64,000 nt of DNA from Batillaria attramentaria (GCA_018292915.2 JACVVK020000054.1:1214501-1278500); one strand, 5' to 3'; shown: positions 1 through 38,020, counted from the stretch's first letter. The notes: a model not told the origin generated them from the letters alone. Numbers and translations are program-made.

Positions 1-159
1 TACATGGAAAGCAAAATTGTTTGCTGCAGTAACTACTGAACATCTTTGGTCATCTGTGATAGACATAGTGGCCCACTAGTAATAGAAGTAGTACATAGTA
101 GTAGTACCAGTATCTTTGTTTCAGTCAGTATATTTGGACATTTGTGAATTTCATTGCAG

Positions 160-606
160 GAAGCAGCTCCTTTGAGGTGTTTGTCTTTTCATCCAAGTGG
201 TGATTTTTTAGCTATAGGCACACAACATCCAACATGTGAGTTTTTTAATGTGTTTACGACTGCTTTCATTGGTACATTGATGTACAGAGTATACTCGCTA
301 TCACTCTCTCTGTAAAACTAAAAGATCTATGTACAGGATGCAGACTGGACTTTTCTTTTAGCTGTGTACTTATAACTGGATTTAATTAATTTGGATAGAT
401 ATTGAAATCACTTCACAATAGGTTAAATCATCATTAAGGATATATCTCAGTGATATAACCAATGCTATAAACAGTGCAATGTGAATATATGCAAATGAAT
501 CCGTTGTATATTTTTTCAGTGCGATTGTACGATGCCAATACAATGCAGTGTTTTGTTGGGAGTAATCCCGCTGATCAGCACAAAGGACCCGTAACAGATG
601 TGAGTA

Positions 607-658
<52 letters not shown>

Positions 659-800
659 TGTAGGGTGGTATCTCTAAACCATCTTCAGTTTGCAGGGTCT
701 TGGAACCAAAGGTATTCAGGAAAAAAAAAAAATCATGCGTTTTTGGCTCACTTGTGTAACAAAGTGAGTCTATGTAATAGCCCTCCGTCGTCTGTCTGTG

Positions 801-843
<43 letters not shown>

Positions 844-3800
844 GTGTCCGCAGTAAACCTTAACATTGGCCTTTTCTCAGAATCTACAAATAGCAGAGGC
901 ACCAAACTTGGCCTGTTGATAGACAGCCATGAGACCTTTCAAAACATACCATATTGATTGACCTTGACCCAAGGTCAAGGCCACTAAAGCTGTCTGTTTG
1001 CTGGGTTTCATTGGCATTTTCTCAGAATCTAGAAAAGCCAGAGACATCAAACTTTGTGTGATTATAGACATTGACAACACCTTTACTGACATACCTGTAT
1101 TCAGTGGCTTTGAGTCAAGGTCAAGGCCATACAAGCTGTTTGCGGAAATGCTTCCAAAACCTTAACATTGACATTTTCTCAGAAACAATAAATGGCAGAA
1201 GCACCAAACCTGGCTTGCTGATAGACAGCCGTAAGACCTTTCAAAACATACCATATTGACTGACCTTGATCCAAGTTCAAGGTCACCAAAGCTGTCTGTT
1301 TGGAAATTTTACATTGGCATTTTCTCAGAATCTAGAAAAGCCAGAGACATCAAACTTTGCGTGATGATAGACATTGACAACAACTTTACTGATATACCTG
1401 TATTTAGTGGCTTTGAGTCAAGGTCAAGGCCATACAAGCTGTTTGCGGAAATGCTTCCAAAACCTTAACATTGACATTTTCTCAGAAACAATAAATGGCA
1501 GAAGCACCAAACCTGGCTTGCTGATAGACAGCAGTAAGACCTTCCAAGGCATACTGTTTGAATGACCTTGACTGAAGGTCAAGGTCACTAAATCTGTCTC
1601 ACTGGAAATTTACAATTGCCATTTTCTCAAAATCTAGGGATACCAGAGACATCAAACTTTGTACGATGATAGACATTGACAAAACCTGTACTGGCATACT
1701 TGTATTCAATTTCGTGAGTCAAGGTCAAGGCCACTCAAAATGTTTTGCGGAGTTCTTAACGTTAGCATTTTCTTAGAAACAACAAACAGCAGAGACACCA
1801 AACAAGGCACAATGATAGGCAGCAATGAGACCTATGCAGACATAGCTTTTTGAATGAACTTGACTCAAGGTCAAGGTCAATACAGCTGTCTGTTATGAAA
1901 TTTTACATTACCGTTTGTACAGAAGCTGCGAAAACTAGAGCTATCAAACGTGGCATAAAGATAGTCATTGATAAGCTCTTCACTTACAGATCTCATTTGA
2001 ATGACCTTGACCCAAAGTCAAGGTGATACACGCTGTCCTTGGAAAACTGTTATGTTGCCATTTGCCTTTTTCTTAGGAACTATGAACACAAGAGACATCT
2101 TACTTCAGGATAGACAGTGATAGCTTTACAAACATACTCTTTTGAATGACCCTGACCCATCTCACAAGTGAGCCAAGGAGGCTTTGCTCCTCTAGTTGTT
2201 GTTGTTGTTGTTTTGGGGTTTTTTGTTGTTGTTTTTTGTTGTTGCTTTTTTAGAATTTATCTCTTTTTTTCCTTTTTAAAATTTTTATTGCTTATTGCTG
2301 TTTGGAGAGTGTTCAACTTTACCTATGTGTATTGATCATATGCCAGCTTGGCCTGCATGTTTTCATTCTTTGAGAAGTAACCAGACAGTGATATCCTTAT
2401 ATTTACACATTGATTTGTTTGTAAACCTTCCTTGACCTGTTTGTTTTCAGGTCAACTGGAGTCCAAATGGAAACATCTATGTGACCTGCTCAAAGGACGG
2501 AGACTTAAAAATCTGGGATGGAGTGAGCAGCAAATGCACGACAACCTTCAAAATGGCCCACCAGGGTCAAGAAGTCTGCTCAGCTGTCTTCTCTCGCAAT
2601 GCTAAAGTAAGTTCAAATACAAGGGAAAAAGGAAATTTTGTTGTAATTTTTGTTTGTGCCTTTCTCTTTCTTCTGTTACTGCCAGCAGGGGGTTCAACTA
2701 TGTTCTGAAATGTTGGAATATGTAGGATTTGGTGGAAGATTTGCTGCATATCCTTGATTTCATTTATTTTCAGAAATGAGTCTTGCAGTGTGGAATGCGG
2801 CCCTGTCCCGCAGTCCCAAACCACACGGACCTCCATAGCATCATCTTACTATCATCCTCATCTCCATCATCATGCATAATAAAAATTGTCCCAGCTTCCG
2901 AGTCCTGCGTGGGTTCCACCCATGACCTGGGAGGAACACCACTGTAGCTGGCAAAGAGTTGGGGCAGCAAAAAAAAAAAGAAAACAAAAAAAGAAATGAG
3001 TCTTTTTTCCTGTTTCAGTATGTCCTATCCAGCGGCAAGGACTCGTTGGTCAAACTGTGGGAGCTGTCGACCAATCGCTGCCTTATCGTGTACACAGGGG
3101 CAGGAGCTACTGGGAAGATGGAACACCGTACTAACGCCATCTTCAACCACACAGAGGACTATGGTTTGTGTCTTGGCTACCGTTAAAAATTTAGATAAAA
3201 GTGTTAAAATGCTAAGCGTTCACAAGTCTGTCTTTTCATCACTTGTTTTGCCAAATGAGCTTTTGCACTTTTTTCTTTATTTTTTTAAAAACTTTTTTTC
3301 TTTATTTCTTTCCCTATTTTAAGTGACATTTAAAGTTAAGCAACTGTTGCAGATGGGTGGAGAAAACTTTCATCATTGCCACCTACTGAGTACCCTGAAG
3401 TGGACATTCCTCGTCTTTCCCTCCCCACTCTTTGCCCCCACCCCAACCCAAAAGCTAACTGCATGTGTGCTTTGTCATATTACTGTCAAAGTATTTTTGT
3501 GGTAATAATGGCATGCTGATGCCAGACATGTTATTTGTTTTACTTGAATAGCACCTTTTTTGGGGGGGGAGGGGGGGGGGTGTAACTAGTAAGTTCTCCG
3601 TACATCACCACAAGTGTACATTTGGAGTTTTCGTACTCTGTTTTTGTTTCAGTCTTATTCCCAGATGAGAAGACCACAAGTCTCTGTTGCTGGGATTCCA
3701 GGAACGCTGAACGACAGAAGCTCTTGTCTTTAGGTTGGTGGTCTTTGTTTCTCTTCACTGCTGTAGTGGTAACTGTCAAGATTTTGGTGCACAGATTAAA

Positions 3801-4386
3801 CACATGTGGCAAAAAAACTCTTCTGCAGTGGTGGAGTATGCCCCATGGGTAACGTGAGCCTTTTGCCCAAGTTTGTCCTCGATCCATTGTTGAGGGCAGT
3901 AATACACTAGGAAGTTCATTTTCCCAGAACTGGTTTCCTTATTGACAAACGTGCAGGGCTCCATATCCCTGACAAATTGAAAAGAACAAATGTCCTGGCT
4001 GACAGTAAAAGTATGGGACATTTGTCCTGAATATTGACCACTGTGGCGTAGAAATGATAGGACAGATGTCCGCCCTTGAAGAACGTAATCAGACGTTTTG
4101 AAAATGAAGGCGTAGGTATGGAGCCTTGAATGTGTTTCCTATTTCTCCTTTGCAGTTCAGTTAAAAAAAAAAGGGGGGGGGGGGGATCCTGACTTGGTAT
4201 CAAGCAATAAGCAATGGCTATCTTGCAGGTAACATTCTTTCCCTACACATAATATTACATACTTTCTGTACAGGACACAATGGAGTGGTGCGGACTATTC
4301 AGCATTCCCCAACAGGACCTGCTTTTGTTTCCTGCAGCGAAGATTTCCGTGCACGATTCTGGTACAGGAAGGCTACCACAGACTGA
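160..4386 (+). CDS. CSTF1: Cleavage stimulation factor subunit 1 (WD40 repeats), 3' half
   Basis: Six coding exons: 160-235, 520-599, 2451-2606, 3019-3163, 3653-3733 and 4274-4386 (stop TGA 4384-4386). All have AG/GT borders and compatible phases; they sum to 651 nt, that is 216 residues plus stop. The translation follows animal CSTF1 without gaps: FHPSGDF and GTQHPT, then [25 protein letters not shown]-like [45 protein letters not shown] and the last residues [18 protein letters not shown]1 is the WD40 subunit that bridges the CstF complex (with CSTF2 and CSTF3) in nuclear pre-mRNA cleavage and polyadenylation. Human CSTF1 is about 431 residues, so the N-terminal dimerisation domain and first WD repeats lie left of the window. 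The intron between exons 2 and 3 is enlarged by a HINE-like element. Confidence 0.95.
609..653 (+). repeat. (GT)n microsatellite just inside a CSTF1 intron
   Basis: About 22 GT units starting nine bases after the donor GTGAGT of the exon ending at 599. Confidence 0.95.
732..2195 (+). mobile_element. HINE / pearl-like non-autonomous Helentron element
   Basis: The element has a 13-bp subterminal inverted repeat, TGGCTCACTTGTG at 745-757 and CACAAGTGAGCCA at 2163-2175. Next to the left copy is a (CTGT)n microsatellite (about 793-846). Then come about nine diverged monomers of about 150 bp (851-2160), each with a TTTTCTCAGAA-type start, a 'caccaaac/catcaaac' block, a 'gatagacag' block and a TGACCTTGA/TCAAGGTCA block. 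The right end is a small hairpin AGGAG-GCTTTG-CTCCT followed by CTAG. Subterminal repeats, a microsatellite, a tandem core and a 3' hairpin match bivalve pearl elements and Drosophila DINE-1/HINE. It has no coding capacity. Exact outer ends are uncertain. Confidence 0.7.
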
Positions 4387-5280
4387 AGACAGGGTCTGTG
4401 TTCTCAAACCTAAGGTCCTCCCAACATGAGCCAGTGTTGTAAACGATGACATTCAGAACTGAATTGGTGTATTAGGTTGGACTGGTACACAGAATGACTT
4501 CATTCACACATGCTGCGTGCTGCCAGTTCACAACCTGACGCGAGCTTTTACTGGCAGAAGACTTTTTTTCTGTAACAGGGGGTGGAAGAGAAAGTTTTAA
4601 CACTCCCACCACGTAGTTGCACAGTTGAAAAAAAACTCTTACTTCTCATGGCAGAGAAGAAACAAGCTAACCGTAAATAGACAAGTTCTGTGTGTAACTT
4701 GCAACCACTCATTGTGTTCATCACAGCAGCTGCGCTACATCGTATAGCAGAATCATCACAGCTTTGTACAGAGATCCTCAGCTCTTTCCATGGGCCATCT
4801 CCCAGCAAGTGAGATTCACGCACATTTGTGGTAGGAAATGCTAAATACATTCTTTGTTTGGAATCCAGCATGCTCACAGAAAGAGAGAAACACCACAGAG
4901 GTGATGTGCAGGTACAACTACAAGTTTGTTGCTTCTGTATTTTTCAGTGATTTTTGTTTTTGTGACCCTGGTTACAGTTGTTTACCTGCTGTTCATGGTT
5001 TTTATGTGCAGGAAGGTACAAGGAAGGATTTCTTTGAGTACATGTACCAGTATTTGCTCTAAGGCAGCTAAGCTTGTTGAGCGTCACTGTTATGCATTAC
5101 ATTATGAGTGACTGCCTTTAAAGTTGTACTTGTTATTTCAGGTTAGTGGTTCTGTTTCATATTTCTATTATGTGCGTACTTGTCACAGATTTTTGTGGTC
5201 ATTTCTGTCAGAGCTGTTCTGGTGGTTTCCCCCTAAAAAGAGTCTGAATGCAGGATATGAAATTGTGATGCACAGTCATT
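4387..5280 (+). other. CSTF1 3' UTR (inferred)
   Basis: No conserved reading frame, splice pattern or repeat was seen here. It lies between the CSTF1 stop and the proposed AATAAA. Confidence 0.5.
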
Positions 5281-5286
5281 AATAAA
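5281..5286 (+). terminator. Probable polyadenylation signal of CSTF1
   Basis: AATAAA occurs about 895 nt after the CSTF1 stop and is followed by a T/G-rich stretch (tgatgttttgatttgttgc), as expected of a downstream element. The 4387-5280 interval has no other coding signal and is read as 3' UTR. Inference only; no transcript data. Confidence 0.5.
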
Positions 5287-5506
5287 AGAGTTGATGTTTT
5301 GATTTGTTGCATGTTGATTGTCAGTGTCAACATTGTTTGCTCCTGCATTTTTATTTAGTTTGTCCATGCTTTAGTTGGTGAATGTTCATGTCTGTATGTT
5401 CTGCTGGAGATGAAATGCAATGTATCAGAGTTGACTGGTTTGATAAAGGTAAAATCTTTAATTTCAGTCACATGGGGCAGAGTCCGTCTGTGTAGAAGAA
5501 GCACTG

Positions 5507-5612
5507 TGTGGTGTGTGTGTGTGTGTGTGTGTGTGTGTTTAACAGAAGTGGTCTTCATTGTGAGCAGAAAGTTCCATGGTCAACTATGTCTTTTCATGGT
5601 TTTCAAATACTC

Positions 5613-5669
<57 letters not shown>

Positions 5670-5670
5670 T
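5507..5670. repeat. (GT)n and (CA)n microsatellites between the convergent genes
   Basis: (GT)15 at about 5507-5537 and (CA)24 at about 5618-5665, the latter running into an ACTC repeat (5663-5679). The two tracts are complementary and 80 bp apart. Confidence 0.9.
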
Positions 5671-5690
5671 CACTCACTCCTTTTAAAAAC

Positions 5691-5696
5691 TTTATT
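5691..5696 (-). terminator. Candidate polyadenylation signal for the neprilysin-like gene
   Basis: TTTATT on the + strand is AATAAA on the - strand, inside a GAAATAAAG context. If used, the gene would have a 3' UTR of about 2.5 kb and its transcript would end about 400 bp from that of CSTF1. Closer alternatives exist near 7214 and 7576, so the choice is weak. Confidence 0.3.
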
Positions 5697-5699
5697 TCA

Positions 5700-8165
5700 T
5701 GTGAAAAAAAATGTTTATACAACATTTCGATACACTTTATAGGTTTATACTTTACAAGACAGCAAAACAACACTCATTGTTGTCATATCACCTGAATGAT
5801 TGTCACACAAGTTAGAGTATGTACATGTACAAACAAGGTCTAGATACAGCTCATCTAAAATGTTAGGTCCAGTATGATTCGGTGCCACAGAAGGGCCCAT
5901 GTGTGTGGTGTCTGTCTGCACTTAAAATTACATGTATCTGCCTTGGTCTCATGTCCAGGGTTTGGGTAGTTGTGTCTATACATGTGTTTGTATTGTAAGT
6001 TGATATGTCAGAAAAAAAGAAAGAAAAAGTAAGCACAAATCTTGCGGTCTGAAAGAATTAACAAAAATAGGGGTTAAATAAAATAGTAACTAAGGTTAGA
6101 GGCATGGTGAACTTGGTCTGGACCATAGAGGGTTGCACATGTACATTACTCTCCAAGATTTAGAGTATTTTGCACTGATAATTGAAAGATGATAGAATTA
6201 ATGGTCACGCGCATTTCAAAATACGTAAGTTAAAGTATGTACAATCAAATTGTACGAATCTGTTGCGTTTAAAGTAGCCCAGAACAGACAGTATACTTGT
6301 ATAACTGAGCATGAGTTATAAAGAGACTGGTTAGCTATACACTGTATTATGTACCAAACAAAAGTCTCTGCATGTTGATTTCTGCGATAAATGATATTAC
6401 ATGTATATGTACAACACTGTAGAAATACAGATTAAGATTATGACGTATGTACAAAAAAAAACAACCAACCCCCCTCCCCCCCCCAAAAAAAAATAAAATA
6501 AAATAAAACAATAAAAATAACACCCCCCCCCCCCAAAAAAAAATAAATAAAAAAAATAAATAAATAAAAAAAAAAATAAAAAAAATGGACGCTTTAAGAT
6601 TATGACAGTTTCATTAAAACAACTCTTTTCCACACTTTCGAAATGCAAATTGTAATTAATCAAGGACGGAACTATTTCTTCTGATTCTCAAACACTGGAT
6701 ATAGGTGAGCTGAAACCATTTGAAACTCTTCATACATCATTCTGTACTCATCACAAAAAGCCAAGGGCCACGTGCAAATATAAGCGTAACTGGATGAAGG
6801 CGTAGTGATAACGCAGTGTCTCATTGTGCCAGCCTACCTGCTTATAAAGGAAAAGAACTGGCTAGTATCCAAAGGCAAAGTTTCAGTTGTTAGCAAGCAT
6901 ATGCATTTCCGTGCTATTTTGTTCCATACTTGCTAAGGTACATGTACTGACGGTTTAAAATTGATTGAATTTTGGGAATTTGGGTTGGGTTGTACCCCAG
7001 TGCCTTTGAAGTGCATTCAAGAGCACAATTTTGTGCTTTCCAAGCTTCATCTAATTTCTCATCAAAACAAATGTGAAAACTGGTTAATTTTAATAAGTTT
7101 ACAGACTATGACCATTTTACAACAATTCTGGAACTGCATCGGTGGTCCTTGACTTTTTGTGGTGAATGTACTGATTATCCTAGTCAAACATTTGGAAAGT
7201 GGACATTTGGATTTATTTTTATAAAATCTTGTGACAGCCCACCCCAACCCCAGTTAAGAAAAAAGATCTTCTTCCCTCTTCTTATATTAATACTGTGTTT
7301 GCAGGCACTCCTGTTAGGGCTTGCACACGCAGATTTTTTTTTTTAATCGTCCTCGCGTGCCATATTTAAAAAAAAAAATTGTGTAAAAGTACCAGTTCTA
7401 AAATAGTTCCAAGCATGAAAAATACACCAGGAGGGACTTATACAAATGATTGTCCAGCCTATGCACGTATATTCATATGCCTGCTGATCTTTCTACTTAC
7501 AGCATTCGTTTCCTGTCATGCACATTTACGACGTGTCTGATCTGTGAAGTGTTTCGGCTGGTTCATTTCAGCAGATTTATTTTTGTGTGTAAATTCTTAA
7601 CTGTACCACACGTTCAAAGAAATGACCGTTGTCTGACACCTGATTCATTCACGCAGTTAAGATTAAGTACAAGCCCAGAACGGTCTCACTGGCTAACAGA
7701 TGGATTTTTTTTCGAAACCAGTTCTGAAGCAGAAGGCTATTATATCTCTCCAGTATCCTGAGCAAACTTTGATCAGCTCTGAAAATTGTACCCATTCGTG
7801 GCACACAGTTTTAATAGTTTGTCAGTTCTCAAAGATCCGCAAATAATGCAGTGTTTTAATCGCTTTCACATCACATGCCAGAGAAGTGCATCATAATGCC
7901 ATAACATTGTTGACAGACAGATTCTTTTGCGATCGAGACGTACGTAATGTCACACCATACTCTGTACAGAAATTCACAATGTGGATTAGCTGTCCGGAAA
8001 CTCAATTCGTGAAAACCAAGATGGGATTTCCTGTTAAATGAATATCATATTATTAACCAGATAGTAAACGGGACTGTGACACTTTTTTCCGGCTTTGGTA
8101 AAGATGACACACTGACCCGTGGTGACGGTGACTGTGACCTGGTAGTAACTGTACGTGAAACCCGT
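5700..8165 (-). other. Presumed 3' UTR / spacer downstream of the neprilysin-like gene
   Basis: About 2.5 kb without recognisable coding exons, SINE heads or inverted-repeat elements. It contains only C- and A-runs near 6470-6590 and scattered short poly-A/T. Open frames here are short and show no conserved motif. Confidence 0.4.
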
Positions 8166-34641
<26,476 letters not shown>

Positions 34642-36019
34642 GGTAATCATAAACGCAGACGTCAAACTTTCGACTTTTTGTATTAAAGGAAATAACACAC
34701 TCACTTCAAACTAGATTTCTGTACAGACACACAACCAGAAATCAGAGAAATGCGTGCCAAGGTCGTTCGATAATGAATAGGTCTTGATTTGGGACCTAGA
34801 GACACACACGGTTCAAGGTAGCAATTAGCGAAATATCCACGGTGTCATTTGTAGATCTCTATATTTCACGATGTCTCACAGCGACGTGCACGACATAGCA
34901 CCAGATTCAATCCAGTCAGGATTTGTACCCCATACCCCATGGAAGTTTTCTTTTGAAACCGGCCACGCTCTAAGCACTTTTTCTTCCAGCGCAGACACAC
35001 GAACAAAGCAACGTTAAAAACATCACTCCGTAGGCTCCGCCATGTGAAACGTTCTCTGTGGAATCCTGAGCAGTTTTCACAATGTGTCCACAGAACTAAC
35101 ACGTATTTGCCTAATATTCTTTCCTATTGAATATGTCAAAAATAGACCAGCGTAACAGACAGGAATTCATTACAGCAGACGGGTTTCACAGCAGGGGAAT
35201 TTGTGCGATTATGTTTTCTTCATGCCAGACACCATCTCATAAACTGACAGAAAAAAAGAAAAGTTTCCTGGGCGGGAAAAAATTCTCCTGCTCGGATAGT
35301 GGAGCGCCACGGACCCCCTGCCTAGCGGGACGCAACCTGGAGTGAGGGACTGAGACAGAGTTTTCTTTTCTTGTTTTTACCCCAAGCCCCCTCACTAGCA
35401 CTCGCACTGCTGCCCCGCTAACATGCTAACACGCTTCGTGGGGTTAGCAGTCAGACAGAGCCGTTGTCATGCGACCTCACTGGAAAACAAGAAGCCGCTG
35501 ACACCATTACAACTGCTGCTGTCGACATCGAGTTCGATGGTGATGCTTGTTCACGTCATCACCCCCTACCCCTCTCTACTCCCAGCCCGCTATACTTCAT
35601 TCCCTTAAAGCCTCTATGAACTTGTCTGGCATACATCAACACTGCGGAAAACTTTTCATCGAAAGTGCAGAGCTCCTTGCTTCAACAGTAGTTTATATCA
35701 GGATATAACACAGCCGACTAGCGTGAAGCCTCGCGTCCCAAGGCTAGTGTAAAGCGAAGCGACTGGCTGGACTGGTCTTTATAGAAATTCGCAGGCCAGC
35801 AGAAGAAAAGCTTCACGCGTTCAAAGAAAGCCGTATTTCTCAAATACTAGATACCGCAAAGAGAAGAAAACGGCTTCCATACTCAAATGGGGCATTACCT
35901 CTCTCGGCAAACGGCCTTAGGGGTTCGTGAGTGACCTCCCTTCACCCCCCCCCCCCCCCTTCAATGTGAAAATAGTTATTTTAATGCGAAAATGTCACCG
36001 CTGTCATCCACCATATCAG

Positions 36020-36188
36020 GTAAGTGGGTGGCTTGGTCGGTTGAACGTTGGACTCGACATCGGAATGCCCCGGGTTCGAATCCCAAAAAGGTAATAACAT
36101 CGTACGGGCTCCACGTCCCATCCCCTCTTTCAGAGAGTCATTGAAATCGTCTTTGCTATGGACAACAGACCTAAAGCTAAAAACCGCC
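36020..36188 (+). mobile_element. tRNA-like SINE (different subfamily)
   Basis: GGTGGCTTGGTCGGTTGAAC (box A-like), ATGCCCCGGGTTCGAATCCC (box B), then GCTCCACGTCCC and a CTAAAGCTAAAAA end. The body differs from family S. Confidence 0.55.
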
Positions 36189-36610
36189 CAACGCAAGCTA
36201 GCTTGACGTCCAGTACAGTAAAGCTTTACCGTGATGTCGCATAACAAAGCGGGATCGGTGTATCGGGCAGTCATGTGCATGTAAACTTAACGTGCCGTTC
36301 AAAAGCCTTGTCATCTTAGTCTTTTCGTGCGAATGATCGGCTTTGGGGGGGATTGTCTTCTCCTGCCACTGGACAAACAAGGGTCGATAACCGCCGTTAG
36401 CACCCACAACCGACATTTTTTTTTTTTTTTTATGGAGAAGGAAATGATATTCATTGAAAAACCCACGACAGCCTCGATTACCCATAAGCTACTTCAAGTG
36501 TTTTCTGTGTGATTAGCAGTCACTAGAACAGGCGGTATGCCGTAAGGTGGATGGCGAGGCAAAAATGGCGATGGGTCTTAATTGGAGGTTCCATTTTGGG
36601 ATAGGGGTGG

Positions 36611-36648
36611 GTTGGGGTAGGGTAGGGTAGGGTAGGGTAGGGTAGGGG
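36611..36648 (+). repeat. (GGGTA)6 telomere-like pentamer tract
   Basis: Six perfect GGGTA units flanked by GGGTTGG and GGGG. Guanine runs at 5-bp spacing could form G-quadruplex DNA. Confidence 0.9.
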
Positions 36649-36944
36649 CCATTCAGAACCGGCAGTTACATGACTGGAGTACTGTCCCGCTCCACAAACT
36701 TGCGGTGCGGAAATCCGACGTACGGCTCACAGCGAAGTTTACGCGCTGGACCATTCAGAGGCGTTTCGATGGTGTAAAGGCAGACTCAGTCGTGTCGCTG
36801 CTCTGGGAGAAGCGCCATTCGAGCAGAACGAAGGAGTAATCCGACTGCTGCGGGTATCACGTGCAAGGTGAGAGGTCACCGAGCATGCATGTCCAGGATT
36901 GGGGTCGAATGTTCGCAGAGCTAGACTACGGATGAGGACAGTCT

Positions 36945-37062
36945 ACAGTTCATCCCGAAAGTCACATGCTCCCTGGTCCACAGCAGTGGTTGGACAACAC
37001 GCAGGCTACCACAGGTTTGAGGTAGATTTTTATGGGCTGGAGCATGAACTGAGGAGAGTACT
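36945..37062 (+). mobile_element. Small palindromic element 'Z'
   Basis: CAGTTCATCCCGAAAGTCAC left end and GTAGATTTTTATGGGCTGGA, GCATGAACTG right end; the middle carries ATGCTCCCTGGTCCACAGC and CAGGCTACCACAGG. Confidence 0.65.
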
Positions 37063-37224
37063 AACAGGTTCTGCAGCACATAATGTGTAGAATGTACGGG
37101 TGAGGTTCATATTTAGATTCTGACAAACATTTTAGTTACATTGAAGTCCCGTTGGTGCTTTGGTTTTGGTTGATTTGTTACTTGGCAGTATGAGAGTTCC
37201 TTAATAATAATATAAAAAAATTTA

Positions 37225-37376
37225 AAAAAAAAACCCGATTTAAACCAAACAAGAGCAACACCAAAGATGGGGACACGAAAATAAAGTAATCCCAAGCGTT
37301 TGGCATCCTTGAATCGAACTCACGACCCCAACGTATTGGTAGCTCAACATTGTCCCAACTTGGCCACTCCGGTTTC
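37225..37376 (-). mobile_element. tRNA-like SINE, diverged
   Basis: Reverse copy with box B CTTGAATCGAACTCACGACC, CACCAAAGATGGGGACACGA body and CAACTTGGCCACTCCGG head. Confidence 0.6.
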
Positions 37377-37511
37377 AGATCTGGCCTTTGGAGTGCAAGC
37401 ACCTGACCATCGTACACAACATTAATCGGTTATCATGCTGGAATAGGAAACGAATAGGACGCACTTGTTGCACCACCATCTGCAAACTAACTGACACTGG
37501 GAGCAACGTAC

Positions 37512-37733
37512 CGTTACCGTGCACCCCATCCCACTATTCTTATTGGTGGGTATGTCCTGGTCGTTTGGAGGGTGTGCTGAACAGGAGAATCCATCGGTAA
37601 CAGGTTTATCCTGGCACGCACTATCCCTCTCGACATTATCTGTATGTGCACACTCGACGGCATCGACCGACAAAGAGAAATTCTGCCGGTCTTCTAGCAT
37701 CACGAAGGACAGACAGTGCATACCAGTATAAAC
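37512..37733 (-). CDS. Candidate orphan exon, cysteine-rich
   Basis: A 74-codon open segment between TTAACAG (acceptor) and GGTACGT (donor), phase 0 at both ends. It encodes six cysteines, including HCLS, VECAHT, SACQD, FSCSAH and MGCT. No family recognised. It lies on the same strand as the neprilysin-like gene and upstream of it. Low complexity does not explain it, but chance does remain possible. Confidence 0.2.
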
Positions 37734-37828
37734 CTGTTAACTGGTTTTCGTTTCTAGTACACTCCTAAAAGAATCAGGAAATCCCCACCGACAGGAGTTT
37801 TTGGGAGAAGGGTGCACTGTAGTGGTAC

Positions 37829-38020
37829 CTAGCTCCCCGGCTGTTTGCAGAAACTCAGTGCCAGTTTGCAGATAGTGCTGCAACACACATTTGATGTAAC
37901 TTCAATCAAGGAAAGTCCATATGCGCCTTGGCGTCGGGCACAGATTGAGAAGACACGCCGACGATGACTGATGGCAACAATACCAATCAGAACGGCTAAA
38001 CATGAGATGCCAGCTTTCAT
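37829..38020 (-). CDS. Candidate 63-residue secreted cysteine-rich peptide
   Basis: ATG at 38020-38018, stop TAG at 37831-37829. The first 18 residues (MKAGISCLAVLIGIVAIS) look like a signal peptide. They are followed by basic sites (HRRR, ARR) and a C-terminal block with the spacing CC-x3-C-x6-C (VCCSTICK...). The pattern recalls small processed peptides; CC-x3-C also occurs in insulin A chains, but the last spacing (6 rather than 8) does not fit insulin. The frame stays open upstream through a (GT)n tract, so the start choice is an inference. No splice evidence and no family assignment. Confidence 0.2.
   Translation of the reverse strand: MKAGISCLAVLIGIVAISHRRRVFSICARRQGAYGLSLIEVTSNVCCSTICKLALSFCKQPGS

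Noticed and set aside
516..905. 129-codon open frame on the - strand
   Set aside because: It consists mainly of Thr-His and Thr-Asp-Arg-Gln repeats from (GT)n and (CTGT)n tracts and overlaps a CSTF1 exon. The same explanation removes most frames with long Cys-Val, Thr-His, Ser-Leu or Arg-Glu runs elsewhere in the window.
37829..38020. Naming the cysteine-rich ORF as insulin or as a conotoxin
   Set aside because: The CC-x3-C start fits an insulin A chain but the last spacing is 6 rather than 8 and no B chain was found. Conotoxin frameworks and signal sequences were not matched well enough to name one.
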